From Serinicoccus kebangsaanensis (GTDB lineage Bacteria; Actinomycetota; Actinomycetes; Actinomycetales; Dermatophilaceae): a stretch of DNA of 64,000 nucleotides. The stretch is from NCBI RefSeq assembly GCF_008919445.1, contig NZ_VSLG01000008.1, forward strand, positions 85,611-149,610, in the 5' to 3' direction. The notes beneath the pieces were generated by a model. The model was given only the letters and a program-made list of their open reading frames with translations. It had not been told where the DNA came from and made no database searches. A program made the position numbers and the translations under genes. Below are positions 1-7,304 of the stretch, in pieces. Every line of letters begins with the position of its first letter. Position 1 is the stretch's first letter.

Positions 1-711
1 GTGCGGGTTGGCCGTCAGCGCCACGTCCATGGCGACCTCCGAGTAGCCGCGGTTGACGCCGTCGGTGTTGAAGGACAGCGCGGGCGTGACCCCGGTGCCG
101 AGCCCATCGAAGAACTCCTGGCAGAAGCCCCGTGCCTGCAGGGTCGAGATCGACTCGAAGTAGCGCACCTGCAGGTCGTCGTCCGGCCCGAGCGCCGAGC
201 GGACCCGCTCTACCAGGTCGTCCCAGCGCAGCGCCTCCGGGCGGACCTGCGCGAAGAACTCCTCGAAGGTGATGGTGACGGCACCCATCCGCACCAGCTG
301 CAGGTAGACGCTCTCGATGAACCGGTCCTGCCGGCGCAGGTAGACCAGGACCGTCGTGCGCCGCGGGCCCAGGACCTCGCGGAGCAGCCGGATCACCGGC
401 ACGGCGTCCGGGTAGGCCCCGTCGTCCCGGCGGAAGCAGGCGAGCGAGCCGAGCATGTCCTCGTGCGAGATGACCAGGCCCGGGGCCTCGGACGCCGCCG
501 CGACCGCCGCGAACCCCTCCCGCAGCGTCTCGAACGGTGCGTTCCCCAGGCGCCATCGCCGATGCTTCCGGCCGGTCAGGGTGTCGAACTCGTGCCGCAC
601 CAGCACGTCGTAGCCGCGGGCGGTGAAGCGGTCCCGGGAGGCGTTGAGCGCCTTCTGCAACAAGGTCGTGCCGGTCTTGGGGAGGCCAACGTGAAGCACC
701 AGGTTGTCCAC
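1..711 (-). CDS. Sulfotransferase-like protein, 3' end outside the window
   Basis: The reading frame runs from GTG 711 off the left edge (237 codons visible). The N-terminus reads LHVGLPKTGTTLLQKAL, the 5'-phosphosulfate (PAPS) binding loop of the sulfotransferase fold. Further in is VLVYLRRQDRFIESVYLQ, which resembles the 3'-phosphate binding strand and helix of bacterial sulfotransferases. These enzymes move sulfate from PAPS to small molecules, lipids or polysaccharides; the acceptor cannot be told here. GTG 711 is preferred over in-frame GTG 720 because a TAGGGT hexamer ends 7 nt before 711, fitting a leaderless start. The C-terminus is missing only because the window ends. Confidence 0.72.
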   Translation of the reverse strand, partial: MDNLVLHVGLPKTGTTLLQKALNASRDRFTARGYDVLVRHEFDTLTGRKHRRWRLGNAPFETLREGFAAVAAASEAPGLVISHEDMLGSLACFRRDDGAYPDAVPVIRLLREVLGPRRTTVLVYLRRQDRFIESVYLQLVRMGAVTITFEEFFAQVRPEALRWDDLVERVRSALGPDDDLQVRYFESISTLQARGFCQEFFDGLGTGVTPALSFNTDGVNRGYSEVAMDVALTANPH

Positions 712-718
712 ACGGCCC

Positions 719-724
719 ACCCTA
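719..724 (-). promoter_or_regulatory. Candidate leaderless -10 element of the sulfotransferase gene
   Basis: TAGGGT on the minus strand, 7 nt before GTG 711. It fits the TANNNT-N6/7-start pattern repeated across this window. No Shine-Dalgarno sequence is present. Confidence 0.4.
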
Positions 725-759
725 GCGGCACCCGGCGACGCTGCCGTGACGACGGGGAC

Positions 760-1560
760 TCAGAGGTGCTCGCGCAACCAGTCCAGGTCGGCCAGGTGCT
801 CGGAGGCACCCCCCGGGGTCTCCACCACCACGGGGGCACCGGCCCCGCGCACGACGTCCGCCAGCTCGTCGGGCGGCAGCTGACCGGCTCCGAGGTTGGC
901 GTGCCGGTCGGCCCCGGAGCCGGCGGCGTCCCGCGAGTCGTTGGCGTGCACGAGGTCGATCCGTCCGGTGATCTCCCGCACCCGGTCGACCACGTCCCCC
1001 AGCTCGATGCCACCTGCCCAGGCATGGCAGGTGTCGAGGCAGAAGCCGACCTTGTCGGAGCCCTCCGCGGAACTGATCGCCTCCCAGACCCGGGCGATGC
1101 GATCCAGGTGGCGCGCCATCGCGTGGTCGCCGCCGGCGGTGTTCTCGATGAGGACCGGGGTGTCCGTGATGGTCAGCGACTCGATCGCCTTGCGCCAGTT
1201 GTCGAACCCCTTCTCCTCCTCGTCCGGGCCGGCCACGTGCCCACCGTGCACGATCAGCCCCTTGGCGCCGATCTCGGTGGCGGCGTCCAGGTGCTGCTGG
1301 AGCAGCTTGCGCGAGGGGATGCGGATCCGGTTGTTGAGGGTCGCGACGTTGACGAGGTAGGGGGCGTGGACGTAGAGGTCCACCCCCGCCTCCTGCGCGG
1401 CGGCGCGCAGCGCCTGCGCGCCTCCTTCGTAGCGCACCACGGGCTTCTTGTATCCCTGCGGGTCGCCCAGGAAGAACTGCACCAGCGGCGCCTTCCGCGC
1501 CTGCGCCTCGGCGATCGGGTCGGTCTGCTCGACGTGTGCTCCCAGGGCCAGCGTGCTCAT
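760..1560 (-). CDS. nfo: Deoxyribonuclease IV (endonuclease IV, AP endonuclease)
   Basis: A 266-residue TIM-barrel AP endonuclease that cuts 5' of abasic sites in base-excision repair. Metal-ligand segments of the family are all present: YVHAPYLVN near residue 65, HGGH near 105, ENTAGG near 140, FCLDTCHAWAGG near 174, HANDSRDAAGSGADRHANLGAG near 205 and VVVETPGG near 248. Length is normal for the actinobacterial family. It lies upstream of the sulfotransferase on the same strand and is divergent from the SRPBCC gene. TACCAT 6 nt before the ATG and no Shine-Dalgarno suggest a leaderless mRNA. Further repair genes (exonuclease III, a HhH-GPD protein) lie within 6 kb. Confidence 0.93.
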   Translation of the reverse strand: MSTLALGAHVEQTDPIAEAQARKAPLVQFFLGDPQGYKKPVVRYEGGAQALRAAAQEAGVDLYVHAPYLVNVATLNNRIRIPSRKLLQQHLDAATEIGAKGLIVHGGHVAGPDEEEKGFDNWRKAIESLTITDTPVLIENTAGGDHAMARHLDRIARVWEAISSAEGSDKVGFCLDTCHAWAGGIELGDVVDRVREITGRIDLVHANDSRDAAGSGADRHANLGAGQLPPDELADVVRGAGAPVVVETPGGASEHLADLDWLREHL

Positions 1561-1566
1561 ACCGTC

Positions 1567-1572
1567 ATGGTA
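1567..1572 (-). promoter_or_regulatory. Candidate leaderless -10 element of nfo
   Basis: TACCAT on the minus strand, separated from ATG 1560 by GACGGT (6 nt). The divergent SRPBCC gene has its own TAGTCT at 1593-1598, so two leaderless promoters would sit back to back in 45 bp. Confidence 0.45.
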
Positions 1573-1592
1573 GGCGCGGCGTGCGACAGCTC

Positions 1593-1598
1593 TAGTCT
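1593..1598 (+). promoter_or_regulatory. Candidate leaderless -10 element of the SRPBCC gene
   Basis: TAGTCT, then 6 nt (GGAGCC), then GTG 1605. The GGAG could be read as a Shine-Dalgarno sequence, but it would sit only 2 nt from the start, which favours the leaderless reading. Confidence 0.4.
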
Positions 1599-1604
1599 GG
1601 AGCC

Positions 1605-2015
1605 GTGGCCTCCTTCTGGTTCGACGTCCTGGTGCCCGGTGCCCCTGCGCTGGTGTGGGAACGGCTCTGGGACCTGGACCGCCACACCGCGGCGATCCCG
1701 CTGACCCGCACGCTGGGCGGTCCGCTCGGCCCGGACGCGGAGTTCGTCGCCCGCACCGGCGTCGGGCCGCTGCGGGTCGACGACCGGATGCGGGTCCGCG
1801 GGTGGGACCCGCCGCACCGGGCCGTGGTGGAGAAGGTCGGCCGCCCGCTCACCGGCCGGATCGAGGTCCTGCTGCGCGCCGCAGGGGCTGACACCCGGGT
1901 GCGGTGGGAGCAGGAGTATGCCGTGACCGGGGTGCCCGACGCCGTGGCGGCGCTGGCGGCCCCGGTCGTCCGGTCGGCCTACCTCCGGGCGGTGCGGCAG
2001 ATCACCGCACCCTGA
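1605..2015 (+). CDS. SRPBCC-family (polyketide cyclase/START-like) protein
   Basis: A 136-residue protein with the N-terminal pattern FDVLVPGAPALVWERLWDLDRHTAAIPLT, in which a first beta strand is followed by two short helices, typical of the SRPBCC ligand-binding fold. The rest alternates strands ending in a long C-terminal helix (AALAAPVVRSAYLRAVRQI). Such proteins bind hydrophobic ligands or act as cyclases, but no substrate can be assigned. Its stop codon directly abuts the stop codon of the convergent AztD-like gene (0 bp between them), leaving no room for an independent terminator. Confidence 0.72.
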   Translation: MASFWFDVLVPGAPALVWERLWDLDRHTAAIPLTRTLGGPLGPDAEFVARTGVGPLRVDDRMRVRGWDPPHRAVVEKVGRPLTGRIEVLLRAAGADTRVRWEQEYAVTGVPDAVAALAAPVVRSAYLRAVRQITAP

Positions 2016-3419
2016 TCAGGAGGTGGGCTCCTCCTCCTCGTGGTCGTGGTCCTCGTGGTCGTGGTCCTCGTGGTCGTGGCCCTCGCCCTCGTGCCCGGCC
2101 TCGACGTCACCGGACACGCCGGACAGCTCGTTCGGCTGCTCCGGGAGGCTGGCGGAGTCGATGACCTGCATCGTGTCCAGGTCGACGATGTGGAGCTCGT
2201 TCGAGGCCGGCTCGCTGACGTAGCCGAACTGCCCGTGCACGAAGAGCGTCGGCCGCGGCTCCTGCCACTCCTCCGGCTCCTCCCAGGGCTCCACCACGGA
2301 CAGCTCGTCCGTGATCTCCCCGGTGGCCGGGTCGATGACGTGCAGCTCACCGTCGGTGCCCAGGACGAGCGCCTCGCCCTGCGGCCCCCGACCCAGGGAG
2401 CGGAAGGAGTAGGAGGTGCCCAGGTCCACGAGCTGCAGCTCGCCGGTCTCGGTGTCGGTCAGGCTGACGCGCTCGGGCCGCTCGAGCTCAGCGTCCTCGT
2501 CCACCTTGTAGTCGCCGAGGACCACGTGCGACAGCTCCGTGCCGGCCACGTTGCCCACGCGCCCGTAGCCGTCCGGGGACTGGGCCTTGGTGAAGGCTCC
2601 GTCGGCATAGATCACCGGGCCGTCCTCGCACCCGAGGACCACCGCTCCGCCCTCGGCGACGGTCTCGCCGTGGACTCCCGGGCACTCGTCAGTGACGGCG
2701 AGCTGCTCCCCGTCGGCATCGGTGACCACGGCCCCGCTGCGCTCCTCCTCGGTGCCGACGGTCTGCAGCAGCGAGCCGTCCTCGAGCAGGACTGCCACGC
2801 CGTGGTGCGGGTCCTCGACCTCGAGGGTGTCGTCGACCGGCAGCTCGCCCGCCTCGCCGTCGAGCTCGGCGGGGTCGACCAGGTCGATCCGGCCGGCTCC
2901 GTCGAAGTAGAGCGCCGTGCGTCCCGCGTGGCGGACGACGTGGCCCGGGTGGGACCCCTCGGCGGCCAGGTCGGTGAGGGCGGGGTTCGTCGTGTAGCTG
3001 TGGCTGTGGTTGCCGTGCGGCTCGCTCCAGGTCCCGGCGTCGAGCAGGCGGAAGGCGTCGCCCTCGGTGAGGAACAGGTGGCGCCCGTCGCCGGCCGGGT
3101 TGAGCCGGGTGAAGCCCGCGGCCTCGAGGTCCGCCTCGACCTCCAGCGACAGGGCGTCGAGGACGAGGACGCCCCCGTCATAGGTGACCGCCAGCCGCGG
3201 GGTCGGTCCGGCCGCCTCGACGGTGGCAGCGGCCTCAGGATCCTCCGCGGCGTCGGTGCCGAGGTCGGCGGTACCCGCCTCCTCCGGGGTGTCGTCCTGG
3301 CTCGATGTGGCGGGCGCGTTGTCGTCCGCGCCCCCTGCGTCGTCGGAGGTGGTCGGCCCACAGGCGACCAGCATCGAGGAGGTCAGGGCAAGGGTCAGCA
3401 TGGCGCTCTTCGTTCTCAT
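2016..3419 (-). CDS. aztD: AztD-like zinc-binding lipoprotein (beta-propeller metallochaperone)
   Basis: A 467-residue secreted lipoprotein. It has signal peptide MRTKSAMLTLALTSSMLVACG with a lipobox ending at Cys20, an acidic linker, then repeated propeller-like strands (LAVTYDGGVLVLDALSLE, NELHIVDLDTMQVIDS). The C-terminus is a His/Asp/Glu tail made of HDHED units. An HGNHSHSY segment lies near residue 130. This matches AztD, which hands periplasmic zinc to the AztC binding protein of an ABC importer; the importer itself is not in the window. The frame is open further upstream, but ATG 3419 gives a clean signal peptide and lies next to a Zur-like box. Symbol assigned by architecture, not by alignment. 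Confidence 0.68.
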   Translation of the reverse strand: MRTKSAMLTLALTSSMLVACGPTTSDDAGGADDNAPATSSQDDTPEEAGTADLGTDAAEDPEAAATVEAAGPTPRLAVTYDGGVLVLDALSLEVEADLEAAGFTRLNPAGDGRHLFLTEGDAFRLLDAGTWSEPHGNHSHSYTTNPALTDLAAEGSHPGHVVRHAGRTALYFDGAGRIDLVDPAELDGEAGELPVDDTLEVEDPHHGVAVLLEDGSLLQTVGTEEERSGAVVTDADGEQLAVTDECPGVHGETVAEGGAVVLGCEDGPVIYADGAFTKAQSPDGYGRVGNVAGTELSHVVLGDYKVDEDAELERPERVSLTDTETGELQLVDLGTSYSFRSLGRGPQGEALVLGTDGELHVIDPATGEITDELSVVEPWEEPEEWQEPRPTLFVHGQFGYVSEPASNELHIVDLDTMQVIDSASLPEQPNELSGVSGDVEAGHEGEGHDHEDHDHEDHDHEEEEPTS

Positions 3420-3436
3420 AGTGAGAATCATTATTG
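3419..3436 (-). promoter_or_regulatory. Probable Zur (zinc uptake regulator) box
   Basis: GTGAGAATCATTATTG is an imperfect Fur/Zur-type palindrome (compare TGAAAATGATTATCA in actinobacterial Zur sites). It lies directly upstream of the AztD-like start codon and would overlap the -10 region of a leaderless promoter (AATAAT on the minus strand). AT-rich sequence is rare in this window, so the match stands out. Zinc-bound Zur would repress the gene. Confidence 0.62.
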
Positions 3437-3503
3437 TTCTAACGGCGCACGTCAACCCGGGGGCTCGACCACGCCCGTCTCAGGGCAGCCGGACGAGAGG
3501 AGG

Positions 3504-3968
3504 TCAGCGGCCTCCCCAGACGGAGGAGGAGCCGGTATGCCCCGCCATCGTCACCGACACGACGGCCGCGACCGCCGCGAGGACCGCGAGGACGGAGACG
3601 ACGACCCGCACCCAGGACGGCCACCGGCCGGAGATCCGGTCCCTGCCCCACTCGGAGTTGACGCCCCAGTACACGACGGTGAGCGCGCCCAGGACGATGC
3701 CGGCCCACCCGGTGCGCACCCCCCACATCCCGTGCTCGGACAGCAGGTCCGTGGAGGGGACGTTGCCGTTGGTCAGCAGGTAGTCCCCGGCGCTCTGGGT
3801 GAACCGCACCAGGACGGCGCTCACCACCCCGAGGACAGGGAGCCCCCAGCCGAACCACCGGCGGAAGCGCGGCAGCAGCACGGAGAGGATCTGGCCCCCC
3901 GCCGTCAGGAGCAGCAGGACGATGGCGAAGTGCACGAGCAACGGATGTGCCGGTAGTCCCATGACCAT
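3504..3968 (-). CDS. DUF2231 integral membrane protein
   Basis: A 154-residue protein with four predicted transmembrane helices. It starts MGLPAHPLLVHFAIVLLLLTAGGQ, the typical opening of the DUF2231 family (PAHPLLVHF), and has a second conserved stretch EHGMWGVRTGWAGIVLGALT. Its function is unknown. Some family members sit beside haem or redox proteins, but the neighbours here (a zinc lipoprotein and a repair enzyme) give no such hint. The frame extends upstream to 4037; start 3968 is chosen because the conserved domain begins there and a GAGG sequence lies about 10 nt upstream. Confidence 0.75.
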   Translation of the reverse strand: MVMGLPAHPLLVHFAIVLLLLTAGGQILSVLLPRFRRWFGWGLPVLGVVSAVLVRFTQSAGDYLLTNGNVPSTDLLSEHGMWGVRTGWAGIVLGALTVVYWGVNSEWGRDRISGRWPSWVRVVVSVLAVLAAVAAVVSVTMAGHTGSSSVWGGR

Positions 3969-4096
3969 GGCGACCGCCTCACTCTCGGGTCGAGGATGCA
4001 CGAGGTCCACCGCGACCGTGCGGTGGCTCTGTCTCACTGTGTCACGGTGGATTCGTCGCCGTCAGGGGATCCGGATGTCGGACCGGAGCCGACGCA

Positions 4097-4102
4097 TACC
4101 CT
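4097..4102 (+). promoter_or_regulatory. Candidate leaderless -10 element of xth
   Basis: TACCCT, 6 nt before GTG 4109. The hexamer is part of a GCATACC copy of the over-represented motif discussed in the findings. Confidence 0.45.
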
Positions 4103-4108
4103 GGTCCG

Positions 4109-4906
4109 GTGCGTATCGCGACGTGGAACTGCAACAGCATCCGGACCCGCGCGGACCGGGCGGTCGCCCTCCTGGAGCGGCACGACATCGACGTGCTGGC
4201 CCTGCAGGAGACCAAGTGCCGGGACGACCAGTTCCCGCTGCTGCCCTTCGAGCAGGCCGGCTACGAGGTCGCGCACGTCGGGCTGAACCAGTGGAACGGC
4301 GTCGCCATCCTCAGCCGGCTCGGGCTGGAAGACGTCGAGGTGGGCTTCCCCGGGCAGCCGACGTGGGCCTCCGGGGACGCCGAGGCCGTCGTCGAGGCCC
4401 GCGCGATCGGCGCGACGTGCGGCGGGGTCCGGGTGTGGAGCCTCTACGTCCCGAACGGGCGGTCCCTGGACGACCCGCACCTGGACTACAAGCTCCGGTG
4501 GCTCGAGGCGCTGCAGGTCGCCGGGTCCGGCTGGCTGGGGCGGGACGCGGACGCGCAGATCGCCCTCATGGGCGACTGGAACATCGCGCCCACGGACGAC
4601 GACGTCTGGTCCGTGTCCTACTACGAGGGCCGCACCCACACCAGCCCATCCGAGCGGGCCGGTTTCGACGCCGTCGTGGGCGCGGGGTATGCCGACGTCG
4701 TGCGGCCGCACACGCCCGGCCCCGGCGTCTACACCTACTGGGACTACACGCAGCTGGCGTTCCCCAAGCGGCGCGGGATGCGGATCGACTTCTGCCTCGG
4801 CTCACCGGCCCTGGCGGCACGGGTGGAGGGCGCCTTCATCGACCGCGAGGAGCGCAAGGGCAAGGGCGCCTCGGACCACGCCCCCGTCGTCGTCGACCTC
4901 GCCTGA
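4109..4906 (+). CDS. xth: Exodeoxyribonuclease III (xth family AP endonuclease)
   Basis: A 265-residue enzyme of the endonuclease/exonuclease/phosphatase fold. It opens MRIATWNCNSIRTR (catalytic Asn7) and contains LALQETKCRDDQFP (metal-binding Glu near 34), LYVPNGRS, GDWNIAPTDDDVW (Asp/Asn pair near 153) and RIDFCLGS plus SDHAPVVVDL (the catalytic Asp-His near 258). It removes 3' blocking groups and cuts abasic sites. Together with nfo it gives two AP endonucleases of different folds within 4 kb. A bidirectional hairpin from the dispersed palindrome family follows the gene. Confidence 0.95.
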   Translation: MRIATWNCNSIRTRADRAVALLERHDIDVLALQETKCRDDQFPLLPFEQAGYEVAHVGLNQWNGVAILSRLGLEDVEVGFPGQPTWASGDAEAVVEARAIGATCGGVRVWSLYVPNGRSLDDPHLDYKLRWLEALQVAGSGWLGRDADAQIALMGDWNIAPTDDDVWSVSYYEGRTHTSPSERAGFDAVVGAGYADVVRPHTPGPGVYTYWDYTQLAFPKRRGMRIDFCLGSPALAARVEGAFIDREERKGKGASDHAPVVVDLA

Positions 4907-4930
4907 CCCGCCCCCACCCGGAGTGCGGTC

Positions 4931-4982
4931 GGGATAGCACAACCTTCATCGGGAAGTATGCCGATGAAGGTTGTGCTATCCC
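4931..4982. repeat. Dispersed intergenic palindrome, copy 1 (perfect 22-bp stem, 8-nt loop)
   Basis: Arms 4931-4952 and 4961-4982 are perfect reverse complements; the left arm begins GGGATAGCACAACCTTCATC. The loop is GAAGTATG. It lies between the convergent xth and MFS genes, so it probably acts as a bidirectional terminator. Four more copies occur at 18884, 35374, 36506 and 46172. Confidence 0.9.
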
Positions 4983-4994
4983 GTGGTCGGTCCC

Positions 4995-6212
4995 TCAGCG
5001 GCGGGCGTGGATCAGCGCCAGCGGCAGGGTGAGCAGGCAGAGCACGGCAGTGAGCGCCATGCCCGCACCGAAGCCGGCACCCACGGCGACCCACCCCACG
5101 AGCAGCGATCCGGTGGCCGTGCCGGTGTCGAAGCCGGCGTTCCACACCGCGCTGGCGGTGCCGACCCGACGAGGCCCCGCCGCCGCGAAGGCCTGCAGCA
5201 TCGTCAGGGTCTGCAGGGTGCCGTAGCAGAGGCCGACGAAGGCGCACACCGTGATCCAGGCCAGGGCCTGCTCGGTCCCCACCGGGCTGCGCACCAGCCA
5301 GGCCAGCCCGGCCAGCACGGCGACGGTGACCACGACAGCGACCGGGACCAGCCGGTCGGTGCCGATCCGGTCGCTCACGGCCCCCACCTGCCACCGCATG
5401 ACGGCCGCGCCGAGGCCGACGGCGAAGAGGCCGGCAGCGGAGAGCCACGGCACCGAGACCATCTGCGGGGCGAAGGTGATGATCGAGCCGCCCGCGAAGG
5501 TGATGCCCAGCAGGATCAGCGTCGGTCGCAGCAGCGCGAGGTAGGTCCGGGAGGTGGCCGCGTCCTCCTCCACCTCGGGGTGGCCGGCGTCGTGGGTCGC
5601 GCGCACCGGCAGGTGACGGGCGACCGCCACGCAGGCGGGGATGCCGGCCAGGGGCAGTGCCGCGACGAGGAAGACCGGCCAGAAGGCCACGTCCTCGGCC
5701 ACCCACCCGCCGATGGGCATGACCAGCACGAGGGGGAGGGACAGGGCCGCCGAGTATGCCCCGACCGCCGCGCCCCGACGCGCCGGCTCCACGAGCAGCA
5801 CCGCGGCGGCGTTGGCGGCGACGGTCAGCACGCCGAAGCCCACCCCGCGCACCGCCGACAGCACCAGCAGGGCGGCCAGCTCGTCGGTCGCGATGTGCAG
5901 CAGGGAGGGCACGCCGAGGAACACCATGCCGAGCGAGAGCACCCAGGCCCAGCCCCAGCGACCGATGGCCCACGGCACCGCGAACTGGGTGGCGACGGTC
6001 GTGCCGAGCAGGACGAAGTTGACCATCCCGGCACCGCCACTGTCGGCACCACCGCGCACCGCCCACAGTGGCGCGACGGGGAGCAGGGCGGCATACCCGG
6101 AGAACCCACAGAACGCGAGGACTGCGAGCGCCAGCATCCCCGGGGCGGCCCAGACCGAGCCGGGTCCGGGTGGCTCCAGCCGCTCCTCGGGCTCGGGGAG
6201 CGCCGCGCTCAC
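4995..6212 (-). CDS. MFS transporter, 12 transmembrane helices
   Basis: A 405-residue major facilitator protein with twelve hydrophobic segments, first near residues 22-50 (LALAVLAFCGFSGYAALLPVAPLW). It has a charged central loop (RATHDAGHPEVEEDAATSR) between two six-helix halves. The substrate is unknown; it looks like a small drug or sugar-efflux subgroup member. GTG 6212 overlaps the stop of the upstream HhH-GPD gene by 4 bp, so the two are co-transcribed, although no functional link is obvious. The 3' end is closed by palindrome copy 1. Confidence 0.85.
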   Translation of the reverse strand: MSAALPEPEERLEPPGPGSVWAAPGMLALAVLAFCGFSGYAALLPVAPLWAVRGGADSGGAGMVNFVLLGTTVATQFAVPWAIGRWGWAWVLSLGMVFLGVPSLLHIATDELAALLVLSAVRGVGFGVLTVAANAAAVLLVEPARRGAAVGAYSAALSLPLVLVMPIGGWVAEDVAFWPVFLVAALPLAGIPACVAVARHLPVRATHDAGHPEVEEDAATSRTYLALLRPTLILLGITFAGGSIITFAPQMVSVPWLSAAGLFAVGLGAAVMRWQVGAVSDRIGTDRLVPVAVVVTVAVLAGLAWLVRSPVGTEQALAWITVCAFVGLCYGTLQTLTMLQAFAAAGPRRVGTASAVWNAGFDTGTATGSLLVGWVAVGAGFGAGMALTAVLCLLTLPLALIHARR

Positions 6213-6790
6213 GCGCGGGCGGCCTTGGCGGCGGCCTTCTTCTCCTTCTTGTAGGCGCGGACCTGCTGGAGCGAGTCGGCGCCGGTGACGTCGGCGATCG
6301 ACATGTGCACGCCGTCCTGGCCGTAGTCACCCGCCGCCTCGCGCCAACCCGCGGGCGTGACACCCCGCTGCTTGCCGAGCAGGGCGAGGAAGATCCGGGC
6401 CTTCTGGTCACCGAATCCGGGTAGCGCCTTGAGCCGCGTGAGCACCTCCCTGCCGTCGGGGTCCCCCTGGGTCCAGATCGCGACGGTGTCGCCGTCGTAG
6501 TCCTGCACCACCGCGGTCGCGAGGTCGTGCACCCGCTGACCCATGGACTTCGGGAAGCGGTGCACCGAGGGCGGTGTCGCGCACAGGGCGATGAACTCCT
6601 CGGGGTCGGTCCCGGCGATCGCCGCAGGGTCGACCGAACCCAGCCGCTCGAGGATCTTGCGCGGGCCGTCGAAGGCGACCTCCATCGGGATCTGCTGGTC
6701 CAGCAGCATGCCGGTCAGCAGCGCGAACGGGTGCTCGGTGAGGATGCGGTCGGCCTCGGCGTCGCCGACGAGATGCAGGGTGTCGCTCAT
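6209..6790 (-). CDS. HhH-GPD-type base-excision DNA repair protein
   Basis: A 193-residue protein with the helix-hairpin-helix segment LPGFGDQKARIFLALLGKQRGV near residues 127-148, which binds DNA backbone in HhH-GPD glycosylases. The N-terminal part LTGMLLDQQIPMEVAFDGPRKI matches a short actinobacterial branch of this superfamily. A clear catalytic Lys/Asp arrangement as in EndoIII is not obvious, so the substrate is uncertain. The C-terminus is a Lys/Ala-rich tail (AYKKEKKAAAKAARA) likely to bind nucleic acid. TACCCT 7 nt before the ATG suggests a leaderless start, although GGGAGG in the same spacer could serve as a ribosome site. Confidence 0.82.
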   Translation of the reverse strand: MSDTLHLVGDAEADRILTEHPFALLTGMLLDQQIPMEVAFDGPRKILERLGSVDPAAIAGTDPEEFIALCATPPSVHRFPKSMGQRVHDLATAVVQDYDGDTVAIWTQGDPDGREVLTRLKALPGFGDQKARIFLALLGKQRGVTPAGWREAAGDYGQDGVHMSIADVTGADSLQQVRAYKKEKKAAAKAARA

Positions 6791-6797
6791 GCCTCCC

Positions 6798-6803
6798 AGG
6801 GTA
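6798..6803 (-). promoter_or_regulatory. Candidate -10 element of the HhH-GPD/MFS operon
   Basis: TACCCT on the minus strand, 7 nt before ATG 6790. Confidence 0.4.
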
Positions 6804-6868
6804 GGGCTTGTGCGCCAGGTCCGGCTGGTCGACCAGGGGCGCGAGGTCGTCGGCCAGCTGGCCGGCCG

Positions 6869-7246
6869 TCAGGTGGGCTCGGCGCCGAGGTGCACCAGGT
6901 TGCCGTCGACGTCCCTGACCTGGGCGACCCGCTCGCCCCAGGGCATACCCGTCGGCTCGGCCCGGGAGGAGCCGCCGGCCGCGAGCGCAGCACGGTATGC
7001 CTCGTCCACGTCGTCGACGTAGAACCACACCGCGGTGCGGTCGGCCGGCGCGGGCTGGTCCGCGGCGGGGTCGTGGGCGATGCCGATCGAGGCTCCGGAG
7101 CCGAAGCTGAGGCTGACGTAGGCGTCCGCGCCGTCCTCCCCGGGGAAGCGGTAGTCCACCACCCCGTCGAAGGTCGCCTGGTAGAAGGCGACCAGGCGGG
7201 GCAGGTCGGGGGTCGCGAGGATCGGGAAGAGCGAGCGCACGGCCAT
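6869..7246 (-). CDS. VOC-family (glyoxalase/bleomycin-resistance-like) protein
   Basis: A 125-residue protein with one pair of beta-alpha-beta-beta-beta modules. It begins LFPILATPDLPRLVAFYQATFDGVVDYRF and ends VAQVRDVDGNLVHLGAE, the usual first and last metal-side strands of VOC proteins. The conserved Glu of glyoxalase I is not obvious. Function cannot be set. CATACT 6 nt before the ATG gives a probable leaderless start. It stands alone between the HhH-GPD gene and the p55 homologue. Confidence 0.78.
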   Translation of the reverse strand: MAVRSLFPILATPDLPRLVAFYQATFDGVVDYRFPGEDGADAYVSLSFGSGASIGIAHDPAADQPAPADRTAVWFYVDDVDEAYRAALAAGGSSRAEPTGMPWGERVAQVRDVDGNLVHLGAEPT

Positions 7247-7252
7247 CGGCCC

Positions 7253-7258
7253 AGTATG
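7253..7258 (-). promoter_or_regulatory. Candidate leaderless -10 element of the VOC gene
   Basis: CATACT on the minus strand, 6 nt before ATG 7246. Confidence 0.4.
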
Positions 7259-7304
7259 GCCGTGCGCGGTCTTTGCTGGGCCGACAGGCGAGGGCCGTCC
7301 GGCC

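Noticed and set aside
1..1704. Long plus-strand frame of 567 codons at the left edge
   Set aside because: It lies antisense to the sulfotransferase fragment and nfo, shows only low-complexity Arg/Val/Gly-rich sequence and no domain. High GC content opens such frames on the opposite strand.
2040..2093. Short tandem repeat of GTGGTCGTGGTCCTC type
   Set aside because: It is the coding sequence of the His/Asp/Glu tail (HDHED units) of the AztD-like protein on the minus strand, not a separate element.
3419..3436. Fur (iron) box instead of a Zur box
   Set aside because: The two consensus sequences are similar, but the downstream gene encodes a zinc-type metallochaperone with a His-rich tail, so Zur is more likely. 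Iron control cannot be excluded from sequence alone.
2040..3956. 638-codon plus-strand frame
   Set aside because: Antisense to the AztD-like lipoprotein and the DUF2231 gene; its sequence simply reflects the complement of their codons.
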